From contig JAJECN010000010.1 of the NCBI GenBank assembly GCA_022821965.1, positions 124,001-188,000 on the forward strand: a stretch of DNA of 64,000 nucleotides, read 5' to 3'. The stretch's first letter is position 1, and each line of letters begins with the position of its first letter. The translations under genes were made by a program, and so were the position numbers. Positions 7,513 to 14,798 of this stretch are shown one piece after another. The notes beneath the pieces are model-generated. The model did no database searches. It saw only the letters and a list, made by a program, of their open reading frames with translations, and was not told where the DNA came from. The DNA is from Candidatus Poribacteria bacterium. GTDB taxonomy: Bacteria > Poribacteria > WGA-4E > WGA-3G.

Positions 7513-10494
7513 ATGGAAAGAGAAAATGATGCTCAACTTATTCAGGATACGTTGGCAGGCGATGATGAAGCGTTTGATGTTTTGGTGCGAAAGTACCAAA
7601 AGAGTGTTCACGCCCTTGCGTGGCGGAAAATCGGTGATTTTCACTACGCTGAAGAGGTAACCCAAGACACGTTCCTTCGCGCATACAAAAACCTCTCGAC
7701 GCTCAAGAAGCCGCACCAATTCTCTGGATGGCTGTATGTCATCGCAAACCGGCTTTGTATCAATTGGCTTCAAAAACAGAAATCTGTGATGCAATCCTTA
7801 GAGGACACGCCTATGGAAGAAATCGAGAATGCCTCGTATACACATTATGAATCTGAAAAACGTAAAGCAGCAGCTAGCGAGCATCGCCTTGAACTCGCCA
7901 AAAAACTTCTCGCCAAACTTCCAGAGAGTGAGCAGACTGTCGCCACCCTCTATTACCTCGGTGAGATGACGACCAAAGAGATTGGCAGATTCTTGGGGGT
8001 GTCTGTAAACACGATTACGAGTCGGCTTCAGCGTGCACGAAAGCGTTTACAAGATGACCAAGAACATCTCATCAAAGAGGTCCTCGGCGGCAGACAGATA
8101 CCGGCGCGTTTAAGTGAGAGCATCAAGCGGCAAATCGCCGATATGAAACCTACACCTACGCCAGTTGGAAAACCGTTGCTACCATGGAGTGCCTTCGGCA
8201 CGGCTGTGGTCGTGATTATATTGATGCTCGGGGTCAGCAGCCGATATCTTAACCGTTTTCAGAGACCCTACAATTTTGAGGCGGAATCTGAACCTACAAT
8301 TGAAATCATTGAGGCACCTGTCGTTTTTGATGTTGACTCGAAACCCGATGTGCGAAATCAGGTCGGACGCGCTGTGTCCTCAGACAAAAGCACAGGGGCG
8401 AGTTTGCAGACTTTTGAGAACACCTCAACCTCTAATGCGCAAGACAATTCCGCTAAGTTTTCCAACGCGCAATGGATACAGGGGAATGCACCGCCAGGGG
8501 GATATGTCCGCAATATCTTTGCTGGACCTGAAGGCACCCTGTATGCTGTTTCACCAACAGGGCTGTACAGGTTTGCGGTAGGTGCGGCTGCATGGACACG
8601 CATTAACGCAAATATCCCGATTGATAAATCTTTTATGCCGATGGCAGCATATAAAGGCACCCTTTATATTGTCTCTGCTGATGCGATATTTACTTCAGGT
8701 GATAGGGGCGAGACGTGGAGTTCGATGAGCTCTCGTCCCAAGGGATATGCTGTTGGGCTCATCATACCGGATGTGCGACAGGCACCTATGACGATGTATC
8801 TGGCACTTCAAGATAAAGGGATTTTCCGTTCTACAGATGGTGGCGTAAAATGGGATCCCCTCACTGATGGACTGAGAAACAAAAGGATTTCTGCTATAGC
8901 AACTGTTGGCGCAATAGTGTTTGTTGGCACGAACCGCGGTCTCTACCGTCTCGATTCAGACATTTGGAAAAAGTTGCCGGTGGGAGGTTCACAAACTGTC
9001 TATTCCTTGGCAGTCTTTAATAATAATGTTTATGTTTCAACGGGGCCTGATTTGCCCCACCTTGATTCGGACATTTGGAAAAAGTTGCCGGTAGGAGGTT
9101 CACAAACTGTCTATTCCTTGGCAGTCTTTAATAATAATCTTCATGCTGAAACAGGTCCCGATCTATTGGGATTCACGCCAATAGAGGTAGGGAAACCAGC
9201 AGTGCCGAAAAGCGAGGCACATTCAGTCAGGATTTTCCATTCGGCTGACTTGGGAGCGTCATGGACCGAAATAATGCATATAGATAAACCTAACTCAAGG
9301 GCTGGCGCATCGGGTATAACGGTTTTAGCTGCTGGTGAAACGATCTTAGCCTTGGGAAGCACACACTCTCATTCGACAGATGGCGGACAGACATGGACAG
9401 AGTTAGGCATTGACACGGATATGCAGATGATCAGCAGCCTTCCAGCCGTAGCGATGAACGAGACAACATTTTACAAAGCGGGTGCATCCGGCATTCACCG
9501 GACAACTGATAGTGGTAAATCGTGGCATCTATTTATGGATGGAATAGTAGGAACAAGGGCAAACAACTTGGTTGTCTTCAACAATAGATTATACGCGCAT
9601 ACCGGCTATGAAGTTTATCAATCAACAGATGAAGGTGAGACTTGGAAAAAACTTGTGATCGCCGGGGAGTCTGCTACAGAGGGAACTACGGTTGCCCCCT
9701 TAAAACAGGATAGGTTCCGCGTCCATACCTCTTTCGATTCAAAGTTGATGGTTGACGGGAATATACTTTATTTCGTTTCACCTGAAAAGCACACCTTGCG
9801 AATTTACCGTTTATCTGTAGATGGCGATACGCTCATTCCAGTTCAAGACTTTTCTACATATAATCATGAATCATTATCTCCACTGCCTGAAAAAGCAGTG
9901 AAAATCAAGGCGATTGTCGTCAGTAATAATGTGCTCTACGCGGAATACGGACAAAGACTCTTCAAGTGGAAACTCGGCGATCCAAAATGGGTGGATACCG
10001 GATTGATAAACACTGATAAACACCCTCATGCGGATATGAAAAATGGTTTCAAGGTAGCAGTTTCAGAAGCAACCGTCTACGTCGGTAAGCGGGATGGTCG
10101 ACTGTTTCAATCGCTGGATAGCGGAAAAAACTGGAAAGACATTACGCTAAGTCTGCCCCTTCGCTTTACGCACTTCAACGATATCCGCTTTGTAGGTTCA
10201 ACAGTTTATATCGCAACGGACGCAGGTGTCTTGGCTTCACAAACCGGCGAACACTGGCACGTGATAACTGATAACTTGGGAGAGCGTTCCGTCATCAACA
10301 GATTTGCTGTAGATGGTATAACAGTTTATGCTGCTGGCGATGCCGGGATCTACCGTTTGGATAACCTTGGCAAGTGGAAGCAGATTTCTTCGGAAGTTTT
10401 AGGTGAAGTTATTTCTCTCGCCGTCATTAACAATCGCCTCTATACTGCCATTAATGAGCGAGGAATTTTTCATATCTCACTTGGCGAAGAATAG
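7513..10494 (+). CDS. ECF sigma factor fused through one membrane helix to an Asp-box beta-propeller
   Basis: ATG 7513 follows AGGAGGG (7500-7506); 993 residues. Residues ~20-90 are sigma region 2 (DEAFDVLVRKYQ, AEEVTQDTFLRAYKN, FSGWLYVIANRLCINW). Residues ~130-182 are region 4 (LPESEQTVATLYYLGEMTTKEIG, then GVSVNTITSRLQRARKRL). A basic linker leads to a single hydrophobic helix (~224-245, SAFGTAVVVIILMLGV). The remaining ~740 residues contain at least seven Asp-box or BNR-like turns (S-x-D-x-G-x-x-W, for example STDGGQTW, STDEGETW, SLDSGKNW), as in sialidase or YCF48-like propellers. The N-terminal sigma part would be cytoplasmic and the propeller outside. The usual ECF layout splits sigma and membrane sensor/anti-sigma into separate proteins; here both are one chain, so release probably needs proteolysis. 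No separate anti-sigma gene is adjacent. Confidence 0.88.
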   Translation: MERENDAQLIQDTLAGDDEAFDVLVRKYQKSVHALAWRKIGDFHYAEEVTQDTFLRAYKNLSTLKKPHQFSGWLYVIANRLCINWLQKQKSVMQSLEDTPMEEIENASYTHYESEKRKAAASEHRLELAKKLLAKLPESEQTVATLYYLGEMTTKEIGRFLGVSVNTITSRLQRARKRLQDDQEHLIKEVLGGRQIPARLSESIKRQIADMKPTPTPVGKPLLPWSAFGTAVVVIILMLGVSSRYLNRFQRPYNFEAESEPTIEIIEAPVVFDVDSKPDVRNQVGRAVSSDKSTGASLQTFENTSTSNAQDNSAKFSNAQWIQGNAPPGGYVRNIFAGPEGTLYAVSPTGLYRFAVGAAAWTRINANIPIDKSFMPMAAYKGTLYIVSADAIFTSGDRGETWSSMSSRPKGYAVGLIIPDVRQAPMTMYLALQDKGIFRSTDGGVKWDPLTDGLRNKRISAIATVGAIVFVGTNRGLYRLDSDIWKKLPVGGSQTVYSLAVFNNNVYVSTGPDLPHLDSDIWKKLPVGGSQTVYSLAVFNNNLHAETGPDLLGFTPIEVGKPAVPKSEAHSVRIFHSADLGASWTEIMHIDKPNSRAGASGITVLAAGETILALGSTHSHSTDGGQTWTELGIDTDMQMISSLPAVAMNETTFYKAGASGIHRTTDSGKSWHLFMDGIVGTRANNLVVFNNRLYAHTGYEVYQSTDEGETWKKLVIAGESATEGTTVAPLKQDRFRVHTSFDSKLMVDGNILYFVSPEKHTLRIYRLSVDGDTLIPVQDFSTYNHESLSPLPEKAVKIKAIVVSNNVLYAEYGQRLFKWKLGDPKWVDTGLINTDKHPHADMKNGFKVAVSEATVYVGKRDGRLFQSLDSGKNWKDITLSLPLRFTHFNDIRFVGSTVYIATDAGVLASQTGEHWHVITDNLGERSVINRFAVDGITVYAAGDAGIYRLDNLGKWKQISSEVLGEVISLAVINNRLYTAINERGIFHISLGEE
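8953..9174 (+). repeat. In-frame 111-bp tandem duplication inside the propeller
   Basis: Two adjacent 37-codon units (8953-9063 and 9064-9174) are almost identical at DNA level. Both encode SDIWKKLPVGGSQTVYSLAV and then diverge in the last ~12 residues (NVYVSTGPDL against NLHAETGPDL). This is a recent duplication of part of a propeller blade. Confidence 0.9.
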
Positions 10495-10523
10495 ACAAAG
10501 GTATACTTCCAAGCTCGCCATGC

Positions 10524-11603
10524 TTACTCGACCCGGGGTTGTCTTGCAGATGGATTTCTCTGTAAACGGACTTTTGAGTCTTTCAACGGAAGTTCAATAC
10601 GTGCGCCGTTGTGTAGATGTGATTCAATTATCCCAAAAATCAGTTCAGTGCTGGCATACGCGCACCGGACACCGCCTCGGGTCGGTTCCCCTGTATCCAC
10701 TGCGTGAACGAGGTCTTTAATCAAGTTTGCTGTGCTACTGGTGTGTTCAAATTCGGGAAAGGTTTCGGGTGCCTGACATGCCCGCCATCCGGGTACATCT
10801 TGCTGTTTGCGGAGATGCCACTGCCAACCGTTGTTCCAGCATGTAACAGTTCCACCATCACAAATCGCTTCCCATTCACTACTCCGTGGCGTTAGCAGTG
10901 CATGCGCCGTCACACCATTTTCAAACTGGATTGTTCCGCCTCCGGAGGGATCGACGCGCAGTTCATCTCCATCAAAAACCGAATCGCCTTGTGGAAGATA
11001 ACCTGTAACCCAACTTGCGGGGGCATCGCTATTCAGACGTAAAATCAGGTCGAGGTGATGGCTGGCTGAGTTGAAAAGTGTACCGTTTGAATAGATAATC
11101 AAGGTTCGGAGTTTACCAATCTCACCGCTGTCAATGATCTCTTTCATCTTGTCAAAACCTGTATGCCACCGGCGATTTGTGCCAAGGTTAAAGGCGACAT
11201 TATTTCCTTCTACCGCGGATACCATTGCTGCGGCTTCATCCATGGAAGCTGCCATCGCCTTTTCCGCGTAGATGGCTTTCACACCGTGCTCCGCTGCATA
11301 AACAACAATTTCTGCGCGGTGCTCCGGTTGTGTGGCAACACTGACGATATCCGGCTGTTCTTTTTCAAGCATTTCACGATAATCGGTGTATTGGTTCGCT
11401 TTGGGGACACTGTATCGGTTTCCAAAATGTTCCATGACTTCTGGACGGAGATCAGCACACGCGATAAGATCGGTTCGTTCTTCGGCAAAAAAACCTGCAG
11501 CATGGGAATAAGGTAACTTAATCGCTTCGTAATCCGGGACTTCGTTATCAATAAATGCGCCCATCCGGCTGCAACCGATAACGGCGGCACGATACGTTTT
11601 CAT
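10524..11603 (-). CDS. Gfo/Idh/MocA family NAD(P)-dependent oxidoreductase
   Basis: Start ATG at 11601-11603, preceded on the minus strand by AAGGAG; the frame continues upstream without a ribosome site. The 359-residue protein has the N-terminal Rossmann nucleotide site (AVIGCSRMGAFID) and the family pattern IVSVATQPEHRAEIVVYAAEHGVKAIYAEKAMA. The usual EKP lysine-proline is EKA here. The C-terminal alpha/beta catalytic domain follows (SHHLDLILRLNSDAPA, GGGTIQFENGVTAHALL). Members oxidise or reduce sugars, inositols and sugar acids, often in glycoside or polyol breakdown. The substrate cannot be read from sequence. It is convergent with the sigma-propeller gene (30 bp apart) and divergent from rsgA. 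Confidence 0.85.
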   Translation of the reverse strand: MKTYRAAVIGCSRMGAFIDNEVPDYEAIKLPYSHAAGFFAEERTDLIACADLRPEVMEHFGNRYSVPKANQYTDYREMLEKEQPDIVSVATQPEHRAEIVVYAAEHGVKAIYAEKAMAASMDEAAAMVSAVEGNNVAFNLGTNRRWHTGFDKMKEIIDSGEIGKLRTLIIYSNGTLFNSASHHLDLILRLNSDAPASWVTGYLPQGDSVFDGDELRVDPSGGGTIQFENGVTAHALLTPRSSEWEAICDGGTVTCWNNGWQWHLRKQQDVPGWRACQAPETFPEFEHTSSTANLIKDLVHAVDTGEPTRGGVRCAYASTELIFGIIESHLHNGARIELPLKDSKVRLQRNPSARQPRVE

Positions 11604-11702
11604 GGGTATTCTCCTTGTCCTCAATAAAATGATTTGATGGGTCCTTCTACCACACGTGATCAATTGGTCAATTGGTAAAAGAATAACCAATTTCGTAAAA
11701 CA

Positions 11703-11736
11703 CGTCAAGAAAAATCAGTTTAATTTTTTCTTGACG
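11703..11736. promoter_or_regulatory. 12-bp perfect inverted repeat overlapping the rsgA -35 box
   Basis: CGTCAAGAAAAA (11703-11714) is the exact complement of TTTTTCTTGACG (11725-11736). Its right arm ends in the TTGACG of the promoter at 11731-11759. A repressor dimer binding here would block that promoter. Alternatively it is a simple hairpin in the divergent intergenic space. Confidence 0.5.
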
Positions 11737-11759
11737 CACAGAGACAAATCGTGTATCCT
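11731..11759 (+). promoter_or_regulatory. Promoter TTGACG-17-TATCCT ahead of rsgA
   Basis: TTGACG at 11731-11736, 17-nt spacer, TATCCT at 11754-11759. Transcription would start near 11766 and give a leader of about 190 nt before the rsgA start. I see no other feature in the 344-bp divergent spacer 11604-11947. Confidence 0.6.
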
Positions 11760-11956
11760 TTGACTTTTTACAAATGTCAGGTTGGTTGCAGCGAAAGAAC
11801 CTTGAATCGTTTACGTGATGCCGCCTAAAGTGCATCCAAAATTGTATGTGGGTGAAAGATTATCACGTTTTATCATCGTCTGAACGAACGTCCCTTGAAT
11901 CCTTCGCTAAAATTCGCGGTGATTTGGGGTAGGCAAAACAAAGGTAATTGAAACCT

Positions 11957-13168
11957 ATGGCAATGTCTGTTTATGCGGGCACAACTTTAAGTGAAGCACA
12001 AAAAATTGTTGAAGGTGATTACGCAGCTTTTGATTGGCGGGAGCGTGCTACCTATCGCAAGGTGTATCTTGGCATGAATCCAGCGATTCGGGATGCGGAG
12101 AATGCACTTGACAACGACGAAGACAAACCTGCCGTTGTCGCATTACTACTCAAATCAGAGAAAATGCTTGTCAAAAATAGGGGCAGGCGTCTCAGTGCCA
12201 TCAAAACCGCACGAATTATACCGGACGAGGAACTTCTCAAACGGACAGGATATCTCTTTGATAGCCAAAAATTGGTTGGGCTTCCCGAAGGTGTCGTGAT
12301 GCGTGCGAGCAATGGTGTTTACCTTGTGCAGTGTGATGTGAATCAATATCAATGTTCGCTACGCGGAAAACGAGATGCGTTTAGCAGAAATCAACAGGTC
12401 TATGTCGGGGACCGCGTCAAAATTCAAGTGATTGATGAAAGGCATGGTGTCATTGCAGCCGTTATGCGTCGCAAGCGTCAATATAAACGCAAGGGAACAC
12501 AATCTAAAGGGGTTATTCTCATTCCGAATCTTGATGGACTTGTCATTGTTTCTTCCGTAAAGGAGCCACCGATCTGGCAGCGAATGCTGGATAAATTCCT
12601 CGTTATCGCCGAAGCATCACGGATTGAACCACTTGTCTGTTTTAATAAAATTGATATGCTTGAAAACCGTTCAGAAGTGGACGCGATGGTCACACTTTAC
12701 GAGAAAATCGGTTATCCGGCAATCGTCACGAGTGCAGCAACCGGTGAGGGAATCGAGGATTTGAAAGCGTGGATGAAGGGGAGGACTTCTGCACTCTCTG
12801 GGTTATCGGGCGTTGGAAAATCCTCGCTCCTGAATGCCATACAGCCCGGTTTGAAATTGAAGACGAACGCAGTGAATCCGAAACGAGGCGGAAGGCACAC
12901 GACTGCTGCAACCCAACTTTACAAATTGGATTTCGGCGGTTTTATTGCCGATACGCCGGGGCTTCGCGAGTTGCACTTTTACGACATTGAGCGTCGCTTA
13001 ATGGACCGCTATTTTCCAGAGATGAATTCGCTCCGAGAGCACTGTACAAGAGGTTCCTGTACGCATACTTATGAGGAAGGTTGCGCAGTGGAGATGGCGT
13101 TGAGAAAAGGCGACATCTCGGAGTTTCGGTATCGGAGTTATTGTGAATTTCAAAAATCGAACGATTAG
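11957..13168 (+). CDS. rsgA: RsgA, circularly permuted ribosome small-subunit maturation GTPase
   Basis: ATG 11957 has AAGG 12 nt upstream; TTG 11948 is an alternative that adds three residues. 403 residues. The GTPase motifs are in the permuted order diagnostic for RsgA/YjeQ: G4 NKID (near residue 231), G5 TSAATG, then G1 GLSGVGKS (near 283) and G3 DTPGL (near 333). An OB-fold-like region (~115-175) precedes, and a Cys/His zinc-binding end follows (HCTRGSCTHTYEEGC). The protein checks 30S assembly and releases RbfA in a GTP-dependent way. Unlike typical 290-350-residue members, it has ~105 extra N-terminal residues of charged helical character and unknown role. Confidence 0.93.
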   Translation: MAMSVYAGTTLSEAQKIVEGDYAAFDWRERATYRKVYLGMNPAIRDAENALDNDEDKPAVVALLLKSEKMLVKNRGRRLSAIKTARIIPDEELLKRTGYLFDSQKLVGLPEGVVMRASNGVYLVQCDVNQYQCSLRGKRDAFSRNQQVYVGDRVKIQVIDERHGVIAAVMRRKRQYKRKGTQSKGVILIPNLDGLVIVSSVKEPPIWQRMLDKFLVIAEASRIEPLVCFNKIDMLENRSEVDAMVTLYEKIGYPAIVTSAATGEGIEDLKAWMKGRTSALSGLSGVGKSSLLNAIQPGLKLKTNAVNPKRGGRHTTAATQLYKLDFGGFIADTPGLRELHFYDIERRLMDRYFPEMNSLREHCTRGSCTHTYEEGCAVEMALRKGDISEFRYRSYCEFQKSND

Positions 13169-13196
13169 TAAATTATTTCATTATGGAGTGAAATTT

Positions 13197-13928
13197 GTGA
13201 GTACAAAACTTTGCATTATGACGGCTTACGCCGATGAAACCTTAGCACTTCTCAACGTCTTGGGGCAGGATGTTGGTGATTCAGTTGATTGGAACAGTAG
13301 ACTTCAGTTTGAAGGCGTTGATGGAAACAAGCAATGGGTCGTCATGCAGTCGGGCATGGGCAAAGTGCGTGCGGCATCAATGTGCCAGATGATAATAGAC
13401 ACGTATCAGGTGGATACTTTCTTTGAGTTCGGGTTTGCGGGTGGTTTGGTCGATACCTTGAATATCGGAGACATTGTGGTGATTACGGGTGTCTCTGAAC
13501 ACGATGTGCCGAATAGATCCGAAATTCAGCGTGAACAAGAGGTATGGCGGGAACGTTTGTTTCAGGCTTCTGCATCGTCAATAAGCAAATTTGCAACTAT
13601 TCTATCGGCGGATCCCAATGTTACGATTACAAAATCCTCTGTGATTTGCGGTGATATGGACATATATAATCGTGAGGTGCGGGATAGGATTGCCACAGAG
13701 AGTGGAGCCGTCGCAGTCAATTGGGAGTCCTCGGCGATTGTGGATGTCTGTGCGATTAATAACGTCAAATATGTCGGTGTCCGTATCATATCTGACTTGT
13801 GTGTTGAAGAGGATAGCGGACCGATTCCGGAAGCGCGGGTTGAACGCTTACACGAATCGACTAAAGCTTACGTAAATGCTTTGGTGGACTTCAATAAGCA
13901 CACGGAGATTCTGTCGGATGCGGTCTAA
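13197..13928 (+). CDS. 5'-methylthioadenosine/S-adenosylhomocysteine nucleosidase-like protein
   Basis: Start GTG 13197 with GGAG about 8 nt upstream; a longer frame from 13143 overlaps the end of rsgA and has no ribosome site. 243 residues of the PNP/UDP phosphorylase-1 fold. Diagnostic stretches are QSGMGKVRAASMCQ, FGFAGGLVDTLNIGDIVVITGV and the base/ribose site segment VAVNWESSAIVDVCAINNVKYVGVRIISDL (glutamate and terminal Ser-Asp as in MTA/SAH nucleosidases). These enzymes split MTA or SAH and recycle by-products of SAM-dependent methylation. That fits the many methyltransferases in the window. The usual MEGAA motif is WESSA, so specificity is uncertain. The GNAT gene follows after 1 bp. 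Confidence 0.75.
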   Translation: MSTKLCIMTAYADETLALLNVLGQDVGDSVDWNSRLQFEGVDGNKQWVVMQSGMGKVRAASMCQMIIDTYQVDTFFEFGFAGGLVDTLNIGDIVVITGVSEHDVPNRSEIQREQEVWRERLFQASASSISKFATILSADPNVTITKSSVICGDMDIYNREVRDRIATESGAVAVNWESSAIVDVCAINNVKYVGVRIISDLCVEEDSGPIPEARVERLHESTKAYVNALVDFNKHTEILSDAV

Positions 13929-13929
13929 T

Positions 13930-14622
13930 ATGGAACTGATGGAAATACAGGTTGAGGTGCTATTCACACAGGATGAGAATAGATGCCTTCAATATATCAA
14001 CGAATCTACTGGTGATACAAAAATAGCACCTCGTTTTTTCTTCGGAAACACTAACGAAGGTTCAATATGTAGGTTCCGACATGACCTCCCCGATAATGTA
14101 GTTACGCAGCTGAAAGAAGTTGCTGCCACTAAACCTATGCCTATGAATTCCCAGAAAATTCCAAGTATTCACAGGCAATTCAAGGAGATTCTTCAGAGTC
14201 ATGCCCCGATTGAACGAGTTTGGATCGGTCCCGCGTATCGTTTTCCTGAACAGATTGCACTACCGACAAATGTTGTCCGACTCTCACGCGCAAACGCAGA
14301 CGTTCTGAAGGGGGATTTTGCCGAAATGGTGTCGGAACTAAATAGTTCGCAGCCCTGTTTAGCGGTCGTAGAGGATTCGCAGACTGTATCAATTTGTCGA
14401 AGTGTTCGCTTATCATCGCGTGCCCATGAAGCAGGCGTTGATACGCTAACCGGTTATCGGCGGCGTGGATATGCAACGTCGGTTGTTGCTGCTTGGGCAC
14501 TTGCTGTCCGTGCCTTGAACCGTATTCCTCTCTACAGCACATCGTGGGACAATGTGGCTTCCAAAGGTGTGGCGCGACGATTGGGCTTGGTGCAATATGG
14601 TGTGGACTATCATGTGACGTGA
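13930..14622 (+). CDS. GNAT family N-acetyltransferase
   Basis: ATG 13930 begins one base after the TAA of the nucleosidase gene, so translation is probably coupled; the frame is also open upstream into that gene. 230 residues. The C-terminal half has the GNAT fold: a substrate strand (CLAVVEDSQTVSICRSVR), the acetyl-CoA-binding turn GYRRRGYATSVVAAWA (Q/R-x-x-G-x-A pattern) and the last strand-helix (NVASKGVARRLGLVQYG). The N-terminal ~110 residues resemble nothing specific. Substrate unknown. Confidence 0.8.
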   Translation: MELMEIQVEVLFTQDENRCLQYINESTGDTKIAPRFFFGNTNEGSICRFRHDLPDNVVTQLKEVAATKPMPMNSQKIPSIHRQFKEILQSHAPIERVWIGPAYRFPEQIALPTNVVRLSRANADVLKGDFAEMVSELNSSQPCLAVVEDSQTVSICRSVRLSSRAHEAGVDTLTGYRRRGYATSVVAAWALAVRALNRIPLYSTSWDNVASKGVARRLGLVQYGVDYHVT

Positions 14623-14705
14623 TATGTACAAGGTGACATCCTTACATCACATTACACATCACTGTTTGACTTTCCGGTTCCGTGACAGTTGGATCATTTG
14701 TGGAC

Positions 14706-14734
14706 TTGACATCTGCTCCACATTATGATAGGTT
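14706..14734 (+). promoter_or_regulatory. Conserved promoter-like block TTGACA...TATGATAGG
   Basis: TTGACA (14706-14711) is followed 12 nt later by TATGATAGGTTATAGCGTTA; a 17-nt spacer would place TAGGTT at the -10. Almost the same arrangement (TTGACA, 12 nt, TATGATAGGCTGCAGCATTA) stands at 24813-24850 before the monooxygenase gene. The shared block implies common regulation or an alternative-sigma promoter. It lies ~65 bp before the PHP-domain gene. Confidence 0.4.
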
Positions 14735-14798
14735 ATAGCGTTAGTGCGTTTAAGATTGTGCCGCAAATAACCACTTCAGCGATTAGGAGGAAGACACC

